DNA of 64,000 nucleotides. It comes from Klebsiella terrigena. Its GTDB lineage: Bacteria; Pseudomonadota; Gammaproteobacteria; Enterobacterales; Enterobacteriaceae. The stretch covers positions 204,802 through 268,801 of the forward strand of contig NZ_BJNO01000005.1 of the NCBI RefSeq assembly GCF_006539725.1, written 5' to 3'. Made by a program: the position numbers and the translations under genes. A model generated the notes under the pieces. It did no database searches and had not been told where the DNA came from. It saw only the letters and a list, made by a program, of their open reading frames with translations. The first letter of the stretch is position 1, and each line of letters opens with the position of its first letter. Positions 17,240-27,299 of this stretch are shown here, piece after piece.

Positions 17240-18658
17240 ATGAAAGCACAAGCCTCCTCTTTTGAAGCAAAACAAATCGTGCGCCTGCGTCGCGGCGACG
17301 TCGTTCGCCGCCTGGTTCAGCGGGATAAAACGCCGCTGGCGGTGCTGTTAATGGCCGCCGTCGTCGGAACCCTGGCCGGGCTGGTGGGCGTCGCTTTTGA
17401 AAAAAGCGTCAACTGGGTGCAGAACCAGCGCATCGAAACCCTGCTGCAGGTGGCGGACTACCGTTTCCTGGTCTGGCCGCTGGCCTTTATCACCTCCGCG
17501 CTGCTGGCGATGGTCGGCTACTTCCTGGTGCGTCGCTTTGCGCCGGAGGCGGGCGGCTCCGGGATCCCGGAAATCGAAGGGGCGCTGGAAGAGCTGCGGC
17601 CGGTTCGCTGGTGGCGGGTGCTGCCGGTGAAGTTTATCGGCGGGATGGGAACCCTGGGCGCCGGTATGGTGCTGGGCCGTGAAGGGCCGATGGTGCAGCT
17701 CGGCGGAAATCTTGGGCGCATGGTGGTGGACGTATTCCGCATGCGCAGTCCCGAAGCGCGCCATACGCTGCTGGCAACCGGCGCCGCTGCGGGCCTCTCC
17801 GCCGCGTTCAATGCGCCGCTGGCGGGGATCCTGTTTATTATTGAAGAGATGCGCCCGCAGTTCCGCTACAACCTGATCTCTATTAAGGCCGTGTTTACCG
17901 GCGTGATTATGTCGAGCATCGTATTTCGCATATTTAACGGTGAAGGGGCGATTATCGAGGTCGGTAGGCTGAGCAATGCGCCGGTCAACACCCTGTGGCT
18001 GTATCTGATTCTGGGGATGATTTTCGGCGCGATTGGCCCGCTTTTTAACACCCTGGTGCTGCGTACCCAGGATATGTTCCAGCGTCTTCACGGCGGCGAT
18101 CTCAAAAAGTGGGTGCTGATTGGCGGGCTGATTGGCGGCAGCTGCGGTATTCTCGGGCTGATCCAGCCTGCGGCTGCCGGGGGCGGGTTTAACCTCATTC
18201 CGATTGCCGCGGCGGGTAACTTCTCCGTTGGCCTGCTGCTGTTTATTTTTATCGCCAGGGTGATTACCACGCTGCTGTGCTTCTCCTCCGGCGCGCCCGG
18301 CGGGATTTTTGCGCCGATGCTGGCGCTGGGAACCCTGCTGGGAACGGCATTCGGCATGGCGGCGACGCCGCTGTTTCCGGGCTATCATCTCGATCCGGGC
18401 ACCTTTGCCATCGCCGGAATGGGCGCGCTGCTCGCCGCCTCGGTGCGCGCGCCGCTGACCGGAATTGTGCTGGTGCTGGAGATGACCGATAACTATCAGC
18501 TCATTTTGCCAATGATTATTACCTGCCTCGGCGCAACACTACTGGCTCAATTTCTCGGGGGTAAGCCCTTGTATTCAACTATCCTTGAACGAACGCTGGC
18601 GAAACAGGCCGCTGAGAAGGAGGCAAAAGCGCGTGCGGTTGCCGGGGAGAATACTTGA
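17240..18658 (+). CDS. clcA: H+/Cl- exchange transporter ClcA
   Basis: ClcA exchanges two chloride for one proton in the inner membrane and supports extreme acid resistance. The 472 residues carry all the classical CLC motifs: GSGIP with Ser107, GREGP with the gating Glu148, the internal proton Glu203 in FIIEEMRP, and GAPGGIFAP near 350. There are no C-terminal CBS domains, as expected for this subtype. It is divergent from hemL and followed by erpA in the same direction after 82 bases. Confidence 0.97.
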   Translation: MKAQASSFEAKQIVRLRRGDVVRRLVQRDKTPLAVLLMAAVVGTLAGLVGVAFEKSVNWVQNQRIETLLQVADYRFLVWPLAFITSALLAMVGYFLVRRFAPEAGGSGIPEIEGALEELRPVRWWRVLPVKFIGGMGTLGAGMVLGREGPMVQLGGNLGRMVVDVFRMRSPEARHTLLATGAAAGLSAAFNAPLAGILFIIEEMRPQFRYNLISIKAVFTGVIMSSIVFRIFNGEGAIIEVGRLSNAPVNTLWLYLILGMIFGAIGPLFNTLVLRTQDMFQRLHGGDLKKWVLIGGLIGGSCGILGLIQPAAAGGGFNLIPIAAAGNFSVGLLLFIFIARVITTLLCFSSGAPGGIFAPMLALGTLLGTAFGMAATPLFPGYHLDPGTFAIAGMGALLAASVRAPLTGIVLVLEMTDNYQLILPMIITCLGATLLAQFLGGKPLYSTILERTLAKQAAEKEAKARAVAGENT

Positions 18659-18740
18659 ACGATTTACCAGGGTATTAGATAATGGCTCAAAAGGTCCGGT
18701 TATTCTTTAAGCGGATCGGCAGTATTAATGGGAGCATAAA

Positions 18741-19085
18741 ATGAGTGATGATGTCGTGTTGCCGCTGGAGTTTACCGAAGCCGCAGCCAAAAAAGTAAAA
18801 TTCCTGATTTCTGATGAAGACAACCCGAACCTGAAGCTGCGCGTTTATATCACCGGCGGCGGCTGCAGCGGTTTCCAATACGGCTTCACCTTCGACGATC
18901 AGGTTAACGAAGGGGATATGACCATCGAGAAACAGGGCGTTGGCCTGGTGGTTGACCCAATGAGCCTGCAGTATCTGGTCGGCGGCGCCGTCGATTACAC
19001 TGAAGGCCTCGAAGGCTCACGTTTTATCGTGACCAACCCGAATGCGAAAAGCACCTGCGGCTGCGGATCTTCGTTTAGCGTTTGA
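18741..19085 (+). CDS. erpA: A-type iron-sulfur carrier ErpA
   Basis: ErpA receives iron-sulfur clusters from the Isc/Suf systems and delivers them to apo-targets, including the isoprenoid enzymes IspG and IspH. The 114 residues show the three cluster cysteines of the HesB/IscA family: Cys42 in GGGCSGF, and Cys106 and Cys108 in the terminal CGCG. The ATG is preceded by GGGAGC. It converges on yadS. Confidence 0.97.
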   Translation: MSDDVVLPLEFTEAAAKKVKFLISDEDNPNLKLRVYITGGGCSGFQYGFTFDDQVNEGDMTIEKQGVGLVVDPMSLQYLVGGAVDYTEGLEGSRFIVTNPNAKSTCGCGSSFSV

Positions 19086-19176
19086 TTCGATCCCGCCGAA
19101 GTGGGGCCCATGGACGGGCCGCGCAGCCGGCACCTCTTACCCGACTGCGGCCGGTTTACGCCACGAAGCCCGCGTT

Positions 19177-19800
19177 CTAACGCCCGTTATCATCCAGCGC
19201 AAACGTCGGCAGCTTCAGGTGCCAGCGGATTGCCGCCAGCCGAATGACCAGCGTCACGGCCATCCCCATCATCGCCGAATTTTGCAGCGATACGTGAAAC
19301 GTATCGTAGGCCGTTGCGTGCACGATACCGCCGACAATGCAGGCCGTGGCATAGATTTCGGTACGTAAAATCATCGGGATTTCACGCGCCAGCACGTCGC
19401 GAATAATGCCGCCGCCGACGCCGGTCACCACCCCCATGCAGACCGCGACCAGCGGACCGCTGTGGGCAATAAAGGCTTTATTGACGCCGATGCCGACAAA
19501 GACCGCCAGGCCGACGGCGTCGAGCACCGGCAGTATCCATTTTGGCAGCCGGCGCGGCTGGCGTACCAGCAGGATAGTCAGCATGCTGGTCACCATGGCC
19601 ACCACCAGGTCCGTTGGGTCTTTAACCCAGAACACCGGGCCGTTGGCGAGCGCCATATCGCGGATCGTCCCGCCGCCCACGGCGGTCACCACCCCCAGCA
19701 CCAGCACGCCGAAAGGGTCCATCCGCAGTTTGCCGGCCAGCAACACGCCGGAGATCGCAAATACGGCGGTGCCAATAATATCCAGCCAATAGACAAGCAT
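19177..19800 (-). CDS. yadS: YadS, TRIC-like membrane protein (UPF0126)
   Basis: This 207-residue protein belongs to the bacterial TRIC-like family, formed by two repeats of three membrane helices plus one. Glycine-rich motifs appear in each half: VVTAVGGGTIRD and VVTGVGGGIIRD, each helix ending in Arg-Asp. Distant bacterial homologues form trimeric cation channels; the physiological substrate of YadS is not established to my knowledge. It ends the leftward mtnN-btuF-yadS operon, starting 35 bases after btuF. Confidence 0.9.
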   Translation of the reverse strand: MLVYWLDIIGTAVFAISGVLLAGKLRMDPFGVLVLGVVTAVGGGTIRDMALANGPVFWVKDPTDLVVAMVTSMLTILLVRQPRRLPKWILPVLDAVGLAVFVGIGVNKAFIAHSGPLVAVCMGVVTGVGGGIIRDVLAREIPMILRTEIYATACIVGGIVHATAYDTFHVSLQNSAMMGMAVTLVIRLAAIRWHLKLPTFALDDNGR

Positions 19801-19835
19801 CGTCAGTTCCCGCTTAGCGCCTGGTTAACAGGCGA

Positions 19836-20636
19836 TTATTTTACCTGCTCGAGCGCAGTACAGAGTTGTTTTGCGGCGAGGATAATACGTGGGCTCGCGC
19901 GTTCAAACCAGTCGCTATGCAGCGCAATCAGCGAAATTTTTAACTGATTATGCCAGTAGCGTTCGACTTCGGGAATTTTGCGGGCATCGCCGGTGATGAC
20001 AATGGCCTGCGGCTGCCTGGCGAGAACCTGCTCGCGGCTGACCTGGGGCCAGGGTGCTTTACTGGCAGCGAAAATATTCTCGCCGCCGCACAGCGTCAGG
20101 ACCTGATCCTGAATCGATCCCTGGCTGCTGGTAAAAAGAGGGTTGCTGCCGAACTGGAGAAAGACGCGCTTCTTCGCAAGATGGGCGTAGCGGGCCTTTA
20201 GCGCGCTATAGTCGTCCTGCATCTGCTGCGCCGCCTGACGGGCCTTTTCCGGCTGAGGGCTCCACTGCGCCAGCTGCCGCAGGGTGGTGATAATCTCTTC
20301 GATGGTGGCGGTATCGACCCAGATGACCTTGATACCGAGGGAGCTTAGCTGATTAACCTGCCGCTCGGCGTTGCCTCCGCGCCACGCCAGGACCAGGTCC
20401 GGCCTGAGGGCGACAATGCGCTCCAGGTTCATCCCCTGCCAGCTGGAAACCTGCTCGATGCCGGCGGCTTCCGGCGGGTAGTCGGAATAGCTGCTGACGC
20501 CAACCGGCGTGATGCCTGCCGCAAACGCCAGCTCGGTATTGGCCGGGGATAGCGTAATCACCCGCGGCGCGGCAAAGAGCCACGCCGGGGCCAGCAGCAG
20601 CAGGGCGGCAAGCGCCTGTTTTAGCGATTTAGCCAC
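19836..20636 (-). CDS. btuF: Vitamin B12 periplasmic binding protein BtuF
   Basis: BtuF captures cobalamin in the periplasm for the BtuCD ABC importer. The 266-residue precursor has a signal peptide ending near WLFA before [19 protein letters not shown]. It has the two-lobe class III binding-protein fold with the backbone helix, and the cobalamin-facing motif [10 protein letters not shown] is present. The start overlaps the end of mtnN by 8 bases, indicating coupled expression. btuC and btuD are not nearby, as in E. coli. Confidence 0.96.
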   Translation of the reverse strand: MAKSLKQALAALLLLAPAWLFAAPRVITLSPANTELAFAAGITPVGVSSYSDYPPEAAGIEQVSSWQGMNLERIVALRPDLVLAWRGGNAERQVNQLSSLGIKVIWVDTATIEEIITTLRQLAQWSPQPEKARQAAQQMQDDYSALKARYAHLAKKRVFLQFGSNPLFTSSQGSIQDQVLTLCGGENIFAASKAPWPQVSREQVLARQPQAIVITGDARKIPEVERYWHNQLKISLIALHSDWFERASPRIILAAKQLCTALEQVK

Positions 20637-21327
20637 GCGTCAGGTTCTGCACCAGATTTTCCACCATCAGGGTGGACTGCCTGGCGGCGACGGCGAGGAA
20701 CTCGTCGAAGCTCAGATGGGACTGCTGATCGGCAACGTCGGAGATGGCGCGAACCACCACGAACGGGACGCCGAAGTTATAGCAGACGTGCGCGATGGCG
20801 GCGGCTTCCATTTCGACCGCTACGGCCTGGGGGAAGTTATGGCGGATTTTCGCCAGCCCGACGGAGCCGTTGATGAACGCGTCGCCGCTGACGATCAGAC
20901 CGCGTACCGCGTTAAGATTCAGCGCTTCAATGCTGCTTTGCGCGGCGGCAATCAGCTTATCGTCGGCTTTGAAGCCCGCCGGGCAGCCCGGCAGCTGGCC
21001 GTATTCGTAGCCGAATGCGGTCACGTCGGCGTCGTGGTAGCGGGCTTCGTCGGAGATAACGATATCACCGACTTTTAGCGTTGGCTCAAGACCGCCCGCG
21101 GAGCCGGTGTTGATAATCACGTCCGGCTTGCAGACTTCCAGCAGCAGCGCCGCGCCCATCGCCGCGGCAACTTTACCGATCCCCGATTTCAACAGGGCGA
21201 CGTCGGTACCGTGAAGCTGGCCGGTATAAATTTCGCTGCCGCCGAGGGTGATAGTCTGGCGGTTTTCGATTTTGTCGCGCAGAAGGGTAACTTCTTCTTC
21301 CATGGCGCCAATAATGCCGATTTTCAT
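20629..21327 (-). CDS. mtnN: 5'-methylthioadenosine/S-adenosylhomocysteine nucleosidase
   Basis: MtnN (Pfs) cleaves adenine from methylthioadenosine, S-adenosylhomocysteine and 5'-deoxyadenosine. This recycles by-products of SAM use and feeds autoinducer-2 formation. The 232 residues start [12 protein letters not shown] with catalytic Glu12. The nucleoside-binding stretch [13 protein letters not shown] and the catalytic Asp in [10 protein letters not shown] are present. It is the first gene of the leftward operon and is divergent from dgt with an 86-base gap. Confidence 0.97.
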   Translation of the reverse strand: MKIGIIGAMEEEVTLLRDKIENRQTITLGGSEIYTGQLHGTDVALLKSGIGKVAAAMGAALLLEVCKPDVIINTGSAGGLEPTLKVGDIVISDEARYHDADVTAFGYEYGQLPGCPAGFKADDKLIAAAQSSIEALNLNAVRGLIVSGDAFINGSVGLAKIRHNFPQAVAVEMEAAAIAHVCYNFGVPFVVVRAISDVADQQSHLSFDEFLAVAARQSTLMVENLVQNLTRG

Positions 21328-21413
21328 AGATTTACTCGCGATGTGTCAGGTTTAGTTGCATAGTCTATCATGCACTCAAAGGGAAACGTTATTGCTCGCG
21401 AGCGGGAGAGGCT

Positions 21414-22928
21414 ATGGCAAAGATTGATTTTCGCAACAAGATTAACTGGCGCCGACGCTATCGCTCGCCGCAGGGTGTCGAAACGGAACGTGAAATCCTG
21501 CGTATTTTCGAAAGCGATCGCGGGCGCATTATTAACTCCCCGGCCATCCGCCGTTTACAGCAGAAAACCCAGGTCTTTCCGCTGGAGCGCAACGCGGCGG
21601 TGCGCACCCGACTTACCCACTCTCTCGAAGTGCAGCAGGTTGGACGCTACATCGCCAAAGAGGTTCTGAGCCGGCTGAAGGAGCAGCAGCTGCTGACGGC
21701 CTACGGCCTGGATGAGCTCGGCGGGCCGTTTGAGAGCATTGTCGAGATGGCGTGCCTGATGCACGACATCGGCAACCCGCCGTTTGGCCATTTTGGCGAG
21801 GCGGCAATCAATGACTGGTTCAGCCAGCGCCTCGCGCCTGACGATGCGGCTAACGAAGCGCTGCCCAACGATCGCTGCACGGTTGAGGTGCTGCGCCTGC
21901 GGCCGGGCGAGGCGTCGCTGAACGCGCTGCGCAGTAAGATCCGCCAGGATCTGTGCTGGTTTGAGGGCAACGCGCAGGGGATTCGTTTAGTGCATACGCT
22001 AATGCGAATGAATCTTACCTGGGCGCAGGTTGGCTGTATTCTTAAATATACTCGCCCGGCCTGGTGGCGCGGTGACGCGCCTGCCAGTCACAGCTATTTA
22101 ATGAAGAAGCCTGGTTATTATTTAGCCGAAGAGGGCTATATTGCGAGGTTACGTAAAGAACTGGATCTGGCTCCTTACAATCGCTTTCCTTTAACATGGA
22201 TTATGGAAGCGGCGGACGATATCTCATATTGCGTCGCCGATCTTGAAGATGCGGTAGAAAAACGAATTTTCAGCGTAGAGCAACTCTATCAGCATCTGTA
22301 CGACGCGTGGGGGCAGCATGAAAAAGGTTCGTTATTTTCCCAGGTGGTAGAAAATGCGTGGGAAAAATCACGTTCTAATTCCCTAAGCCGGAGTACAGAA
22401 GATCAGTTCTTTATGTATTTACGGGTGAATACGCTGAATAAACTGGTGCCGTATGCGGCCCGACGCTTTATAGATAACATCGCGAAGATTTTTACCGGTG
22501 ATTTTAATCACGCGCTGCTTGAGGATGATAGCGACTGCAGTCAGCTGCTGGAGCTATATAAAAACGTGGCGATAAAACATGTGTTTAGCCATCCGGATGT
22601 AGAGCAGCTGGAATTGCAGGGCTATCGCGTTATTAGCGGCCTGTTAGATATCTATAAGCCGCTGCTGAAATTGTCGCTGGAGGAGTTCAGCTTATTAGTC
22701 GAAAAAGAGAGAGTGAGAAGTCTGCCTATCGCTTCGCGGCTATTTCAGAAACTTTCCACGCGACATCGGCTGGCCTACGTGGAGGCGGTAAACAAAATTC
22801 CGGCAGATTCCGCAGAGTTTCCGCTGATGGAATACTATTATCGCTGCCGCCTGATCCAGGACTATATTAGCGGGATGACGGACCTGTATGCATGGGATGA
22901 ATATCGGCGGCTGATGGCGGTAGAATAG
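21414..22928 (+). CDS. dgt: Deoxyguanosine triphosphate triphosphohydrolase
   Basis: Dgt hydrolyses dGTP to deoxyguanosine and tripolyphosphate. The 504 residues carry the HD-superfamily metal site: [12 protein letters not shown], then [15 protein letters not shown], and the later Asp in [18 protein letters not shown]. The C-terminal helical region ends [13 protein letters not shown]. The first third is GC-rich like its neighbours, but from about 21,980 the base composition becomes clearly AT-richer (one line, 22321-22380, has 22 G/C in 60 by hand count). The reading frame and motifs stay intact throughout. Confidence 0.97.
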   Translation: MAKIDFRNKINWRRRYRSPQGVETEREILRIFESDRGRIINSPAIRRLQQKTQVFPLERNAAVRTRLTHSLEVQQVGRYIAKEVLSRLKEQQLLTAYGLDELGGPFESIVEMACLMHDIGNPPFGHFGEAAINDWFSQRLAPDDAANEALPNDRCTVEVLRLRPGEASLNALRSKIRQDLCWFEGNAQGIRLVHTLMRMNLTWAQVGCILKYTRPAWWRGDAPASHSYLMKKPGYYLAEEGYIARLRKELDLAPYNRFPLTWIMEAADDISYCVADLEDAVEKRIFSVEQLYQHLYDAWGQHEKGSLFSQVVENAWEKSRSNSLSRSTEDQFFMYLRVNTLNKLVPYAARRFIDNIAKIFTGDFNHALLEDDSDCSQLLELYKNVAIKHVFSHPDVEQLELQGYRVISGLLDIYKPLLKLSLEEFSLLVEKERVRSLPIASRLFQKLSTRHRLAYVEAVNKIPADSAEFPLMEYYYRCRLIQDYISGMTDLYAWDEYRRLMAVE

Positions 22929-22936
22929 GTACAGGT

Positions 22937-23013
22937 TTTGTAAAGACGGACAATAATTTTTTACTTTTTGGCAGTGCTTAATTCCGGAACTTAGCGCGAT
23001 AAAATGACTCTGA
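22937..23013 (+). promoter_or_regulatory. degP promoter: sigma-E elements and CpxR-type box
   Basis: A sigma-E promoter is clear: GGAACTT (22986-22992), a 16-base spacer and TCTGA (23009-23013), about 50 bases before the degP ATG. Upstream, 22940-22964 contains GTAAAGACGG and a mirror TTTTTTAC, matching the CpxR box position in E. coli degP. Both envelope-stress pathways are therefore expected to control degP. Confidence 0.85.
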
Positions 23014-23063
23014 TAGTCACTTACATAGCAATTCTGCGTTATCTAAAATCGAGATTGAGACAT

Positions 23064-24503
23064 ATGAAAAAAACCACGTTAGCAATGAGTGCACTGGCTC
23101 TGAGTTTAGGTCTGGCGTTATCCCCGCTCTCTGCGAGCGCGGCAGAAACAGCTTCTTCGGCGACGAATGCGCAGCAGATGCCGAGTCTGGCCCCGATGCT
23201 GGAAAAAGTCATGCCGTCGGTCGTCAGCATCAACGTTGAAGGCAGCACCACCGTGAACACGCCGCGGATGCCGCGTAACTTCCAGCAGTTCTTCGGCGAC
23301 AACTCGCCGTTCTGCCAGGACGGTTCACCGTTCCAAAGCTCTCCGTTCTGTCAGGGCGGCGGGCAGGGCGGCGGCGCGCCGGCTGACGGCAGCCAGCAGC
23401 AGAAATTTATGGCGCTGGGCTCCGGGGTCATTATTGATGCGGCGAAAGGCTATGTCGTCACCAATAACCACGTTGTGGACAATGCGACGACCATCAAAGT
23501 TCAGCTCAGCGACGGGCGCAAGTTTGACGCCAAAGTGGTGGGTAAAGACCCGCGTTCCGATATTGCGCTGATTCAGATTCAGGATCCGAAAAACCTGTCG
23601 GCAATCAAGCTGGCTGACTCCGACGCCCTGCGCGTAGGCGACTACACCGTGGCTATCGGTAACCCGTTTGGTCTGGGTGAAACCGTGACCTCCGGTATTG
23701 TTTCCGCTCTCGGCCGCAGCGGCCTGAACGTGGAAAACTACGAAAACTTTATCCAGACGGATGCGGCGATTAACCGCGGTAACTCCGGCGGTGCGCTGGT
23801 GAACCTGAACGGCGAGCTGATCGGTATCAATACCGCGATCCTCGCACCGGACGGCGGTAACATCGGCATCGGCTTTGCTATCCCGAGCAACATGGTGAAA
23901 AACCTGACCGAGCAGATGGTCAAATATGGTCAGGTGAAACGCGGTGAGCTGGGGATCATGGGGACCGAGCTGAACTCCGAGCTGGCAAAAGCGATGAAGG
24001 TCGATGCCCAGCGCGGCGCCTTCGTCAGCCAGGTGATGCCGGGCTCTGCCGCGGCGAAAGCCGGTATCAAGGCCGGGGACGTGATTACCTCGCTGAACGG
24101 TAAACCGATTAGCAGCTTTGCCGCACTGCGTGCGCAGGTCGGAACGATGCCTATCGGCAGCAAAGTCGAGCTTGGCCTGGTGCGCGATGGCAAACCGGTC
24201 ACCGCGACCGTCGAGCTGCAGCAGAGCAACCAGACTCAGGTTGACTCCAGCAGCATCTTCAACGGTATCGAAGGGGCTGAAATGAGCAACAAGGGCCAGG
24301 ATAAAGGCGTGACGGTCAATAACGTCAAGGCCGGGACCCCTGCGGCACAGATTGGCCTGAAGAAAGGCGATATTATCGTCGGTGCTAACCAGCAGCCGGT
24401 GAAAAATATTGCCGACCTGCGCAAAATCTTTGACGCTAAACCGTCGGTGCTGGCGCTGAATATTCAGCGCGGTGATAGCACTATCTACCTGCTGATGCAG
24501 TAA
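23064..24503 (+). CDS. degP: Periplasmic serine protease/chaperone DegP (HtrA)
   Basis: DegP degrades or holds misfolded envelope proteins in the periplasm. The 479-residue precursor starts MKKTTLAMSA (ATG 23064) with a signal peptide ending SASA before AETA. The catalytic triad in precursor numbering is His136 (TNNHVVDN), Asp166 (RSDIALIQ) and Ser241 (NRGNSGGAL). Two C-terminal PDZ domains follow at about 285-385 and 395-475. The LA loop has two SPFCQ repeats whose cysteines form the known regulatory disulfide, followed by a Gly/Gln-rich stretch. sigma-E and CpxR sites lie upstream and a strong terminator downstream. Confidence 0.98.
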   Translation: MKKTTLAMSALALSLGLALSPLSASAAETASSATNAQQMPSLAPMLEKVMPSVVSINVEGSTTVNTPRMPRNFQQFFGDNSPFCQDGSPFQSSPFCQGGGQGGGAPADGSQQQKFMALGSGVIIDAAKGYVVTNNHVVDNATTIKVQLSDGRKFDAKVVGKDPRSDIALIQIQDPKNLSAIKLADSDALRVGDYTVAIGNPFGLGETVTSGIVSALGRSGLNVENYENFIQTDAAINRGNSGGALVNLNGELIGINTAILAPDGGNIGIGFAIPSNMVKNLTEQMVKYGQVKRGELGIMGTELNSELAKAMKVDAQRGAFVSQVMPGSAAAKAGIKAGDVITSLNGKPISSFAALRAQVGTMPIGSKVELGLVRDGKPVTATVELQQSNQTQVDSSSIFNGIEGAEMSNKGQDKGVTVNNVKAGTPAAQIGLKKGDIIVGANQQPVKNIADLRKIFDAKPSVLALNIQRGDSTIYLLMQ

Positions 24504-24520
24504 TCTCTGTCGGTTACATC

Positions 24521-24557
24521 AGCCCCTTCTCCTCGCCCGAGGGAAGGGGCTTTTTTT
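24521..24557 (+). terminator. Rho-independent terminator of degP
   Basis: The arms AGCCCCTTC (24521-24529) and GAAGGGGCT (ending 24551) are followed by a run of T to 24557. It lies 18 bases after the degP stop. Confidence 0.93.
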
Positions 24558-24693
24558 ATCCTGCACCGCGGCCGAACCGTCATTCTGTGATTCCTTCCAC
24601 AACTCCATACTTCTCTCCCGTGCTTTGTGCATACGCACAATGCAGCGCTAACCCAACTCTTTTATGCTGGTGCCCTGCTCACGGGAGGGTTAC

Positions 24694-25851
24694 ATGGCTG
24701 GCTGGCATCTTGATACCAAAATGGCGCAGGATATTGTGGCGCGTACCATGCGCATCATTGATACCAATATCAACGTAATGGATGCCCGTGGGCGCATTAT
24801 TGGCAGCGGCGATCGTGAGCGTATTGGTGAATTGCACGAAGGCGCGCTGCTGGTTCTCTCGCAGGGACGTATTGTCGATATCGATGATGCGGTGGCCCGC
24901 CACCTGCACGGCGTACGCCAGGGGATCAACCTGCCGCTGCGTCTGGAAGGGGAAATCGTCGGCGTCATCGGCCTGACCGGCGAGCCTGAAACGCTGCGCA
25001 AGTATGGCGAGCTGGTATGCATGACCGCAGAGATGATGCTGGAGCAGTCCCGGCTGATGCACCTGCTGGCCCAGGATAGCCGCCTGCGTGAAGAGCTGGT
25101 GATGAACCTGATTCAGGCGGAAGAGAATACTCCGGCACTTACCGAATGGGCGCAGCGCCTGGGAATCGACCTGAATCAGCCGCGGGTGGTGGCAATGATT
25201 GAGGTCGATAGCGGCCAGCTGGGCGTGGATAGCGCCATGGCGGAACTGCAGCAGCTGCAGACGGCTCTGACCACCCCGGATCGCAATAACCTGGTGGCGA
25301 TTGTCTCATTAACGGAGATGGTGGTTCTTAAGCCCGCGCTCAACGCCTTTGGCCGCTGGGATGCGGAAGATCACTGCAAACGGGTTGACCAGCTTATCGC
25401 CAGAATGAAGGAAAACGGCCAGCTGCGTTTCCGCGTGGCATTAGGCAACTTCTTTACCGGGCCTGGGAGCATTGCGCGCTCGTATCGTACCGCCCGCACC
25501 ACCATGATGGTCGGCAAGGAGCGCATGCCGGAGAGCCGGAGCTATTTTTATCAGGATTTGATGCTGCCGGTGCTGCTCGATAGCCTGCGCGGCGGCTGGC
25601 AGGCCAACGAGCTGGCCCGTCCGCTGGTTCGCCTGAAGGCGATGGATAATAACGGTCTGCTGCGACGCACGCTGCAGGCCTGGTTTCGCCATAACGTTCA
25701 GCCGCTGGCGACCTCAAAGGCGCTGTTTATTCATCGTAATACGCTGGAGTACCGGCTGAATCGTATTTCAGAGCTGACGGGGCTGGACCTGGGCTGTTTT
25801 GACGATCGGCTGCTGCTCTATATTGCGCTGCAGCTGGATGAACAGAGGTAG
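24694..25851 (+). CDS. cdaR: Carbohydrate diacid regulator CdaR
   Basis: CdaR (SdaR) is a transcription activator for glucarate, galactarate and glycerate use. The 385 residues have an N-terminal diacid-recognition domain (TMRIIDTNINVMDARGRIIGSG is its hallmark region) at about 5-135, a middle GGDEF-like regulatory part, and a C-terminal PucR-type helix-turn-helix near 325-380 (ALFIHRNTLEYRLNRISELTG). ATG 24694 (MAGWHLD) follows GGGAGGG and matches the family start; the frame also runs 10 codons further upstream. The target gar/gud genes are not in this window. Confidence 0.96.
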   Translation: MAGWHLDTKMAQDIVARTMRIIDTNINVMDARGRIIGSGDRERIGELHEGALLVLSQGRIVDIDDAVARHLHGVRQGINLPLRLEGEIVGVIGLTGEPETLRKYGELVCMTAEMMLEQSRLMHLLAQDSRLREELVMNLIQAEENTPALTEWAQRLGIDLNQPRVVAMIEVDSGQLGVDSAMAELQQLQTALTTPDRNNLVAIVSLTEMVVLKPALNAFGRWDAEDHCKRVDQLIARMKENGQLRFRVALGNFFTGPGSIARSYRTARTTMMVGKERMPESRSYFYQDLMLPVLLDSLRGGWQANELARPLVRLKAMDNNGLLRRTLQAWFRHNVQPLATSKALFIHRNTLEYRLNRISELTGLDLGCFDDRLLLYIALQLDEQR

Positions 25852-25859
25852 GGGATAAT

Positions 25860-25890
25860 CCCGGATGATGGCGCGAACGCCTTATCCGGG
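25860..25890. repeat. REP element between cdaR and yaeH
   Basis: CCCGGAT (25860-25866) pairs with ATCCGGG (25884-25890), with an internal GCG/CGC and the sequence GATGGCG...CGCCTTATCCGG. This is the classical enterobacterial REP layout. It lies between the convergent cdaR and yaeH genes. Confidence 0.8.
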
Positions 25891-25943
25891 CGGCTGTACA
25901 CATAGCCCTGACGGGCATCGCCGGCCAGGGAAGGGGAGCAGAC

Positions 25944-26333
25944 TTACTTGTTGCGGGTCAGTTTTTCCAGATCGGCTTCAATTTCGCTGATCTTATGGGT
26001 GACCACGCTTTCAAGATGACGCAGATCGTCGAGGATCTTACGTTTCAGATCGACTTCAGTGCGATCGCGCTGGCAGATCTGATCGAGTTCATCGATAACG
26101 TAGCGCAGGTTGGGACTGATCTCCTGCACCTCTTTATAACCCTGGCCTACGCCATCGGCGACCACGGTCTTACGCTGACGCGGATACTTAAACTTAACGC
26201 TCTTGGCGAAGAATTCGCCCTTGTCCTTCTGAAAATAGATTTTCAGAATGTCGTTGTTAGCTTCCTGCCGCAGGCTATAGCGATCGATTTCATCAGGATT
26301 GGTAATGCCAAGACTTTTCAGATTATCGTACAT
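25944..26333 (-). CDS. yaeH: YaeH, UPF0325 family protein of unknown function
   Basis: This 129-residue, highly charged protein belongs to the DUF3461/UPF0325 family. It has no signal peptide or membrane segment. The N-terminal region [26 protein letters not shown] is typical. The C-terminal half ([23 protein letters not shown] onward) is predicted helical and may be coiled coil. No function is known to me. It lies between cdaR (convergent) and dapD (same direction). Confidence 0.88.
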   Translation of the reverse strand: MYDNLKSLGITNPDEIDRYSLRQEANNDILKIYFQKDKGEFFAKSVKFKYPRQRKTVVADGVGQGYKEVQEISPNLRYVIDELDQICQRDRTEVDLKRKILDDLRHLESVVTHKISEIEADLEKLTRNK

Positions 26334-26404
26334 AACGGTACCTTTGATATCATTATAACCTTTGAATAATTAACGAAAAAAGCCATCTTCGCCAGCGTCA
26401 AATA

Positions 26405-26430
26405 TAAAAAAAGCGGGATATCTCCCGCTT
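26405..26430 (-). terminator. Terminator of dapD (leftward)
   Basis: AGCGGGA (26412-26418) and TCCCGCT (26423-26429) form a hairpin with a 4-base loop. Read leftward it is followed by a run of T (the A-run at 26405-26411 on the plus strand). It sits 12 bases past the dapD stop and upstream of yaeH. Confidence 0.92.
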
Positions 26431-26440
26431 TTTATACTGT

Positions 26441-27265
26441 TTAGTCGATGGTACGCAGCAGTTCGTTAATGCCGACCTTGCCGCGAGTTTTCGCATCAAC
26501 CTTCTTCACGATCACCGCGCAGTACAGGCTGTACTTGCCATCTTTCGACGGCAGGTTGCCGGAAACCACCACCGAGCCGGCCGGTACGCGACCGTAGAAG
26601 ACTTCGCCGGTTTCGCGGTCGTAGATTTTGGTGCTCTGGCCGAGGTACACGCCCATCGAGATAACGGAACCCTCTTCGACGATAACGCCTTCGACAACTT
26701 CAGAACGCGCGCCGATAAAGCAGTTATCTTCGATGATGGTTGGGTTAGCCTGCAGCGGTTCCAGCACGCCGCCGATACCCACGCCGCCGGAGAGGTGCAC
26801 GTTTTTACCGATCTGCGCGCAGGAGCCGACGGTAGCCCAGGTATCAACCATGCTGCCTTCGTCAACGTAGGCGCCGATGTTGACGTAGGACGGCATCAGC
26901 ACGGTGTTGCGGGCAATAAACGCGCCCTGGCGAACGGCCGCCGGCGGAACCACGCGGAAGCCCTCTTTCTGGAAACGCGCTTCATCGTAGTCGGCGAATT
27001 TCATCGGTACTTTATCGAAGTAGCGGCTTTCCGCACCGTCGATAACCTGGTTATCGTTAATACGGAAAGAGAGCAGAACCGCTTTCTTCAGCCACTGGTG
27101 GGTGACCCACTGGCCATCGATCTTTTCAGCGACACGCAGAGCGCCGGAATCAAGCAGGGAAATGACCTGGTTAACCGCTTCGCGGGTTACGGTATCCACA
27201 TTTGCCGGCGTGATGTCGGCGCGACGCTCAAAGGCGGACTCAATAACATTCTGTAATTGCTGCAT
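26441..27265 (-). CDS. dapD: Tetrahydrodipicolinate N-succinyltransferase
   Basis: DapD transfers succinyl from succinyl-CoA to tetrahydrodipicolinate, in the lysine/diaminopimelate pathway that also supplies peptidoglycan. The 274 residues have an N-terminal helical domain, then a left-handed beta-helix of hexapeptide repeats from about 100 ([26 protein letters not shown] onward), and a C-terminal tail ending LLRTID. The start is ATG 27265. It lies 34 bases downstream of glnD in the same direction. Confidence 0.98.
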   Translation of the reverse strand: MQQLQNVIESAFERRADITPANVDTVTREAVNQVISLLDSGALRVAEKIDGQWVTHQWLKKAVLLSFRINDNQVIDGAESRYFDKVPMKFADYDEARFQKEGFRVVPPAAVRQGAFIARNTVLMPSYVNIGAYVDEGSMVDTWATVGSCAQIGKNVHLSGGVGIGGVLEPLQANPTIIEDNCFIGARSEVVEGVIVEEGSVISMGVYLGQSTKIYDRETGEVFYGRVPAGSVVVSGNLPSKDGKYSLYCAVIVKKVDAKTRGKVGINELLRTID

Positions 27266-27299
27266 TGTTTACTCTTTCTCTATTACACATAAAAGTTCG

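Noticed and set aside
17348..18388. 346-residue frame antisense to clcA
   Set aside because: All CLC motifs are on the other strand; this frame is Gln/Arg/His-rich and lacks signals.
19086..19176. GC-rich inverted patches between erpA and yadS
   Set aside because: The arms do not align into a consistent stem and there is no T-run.
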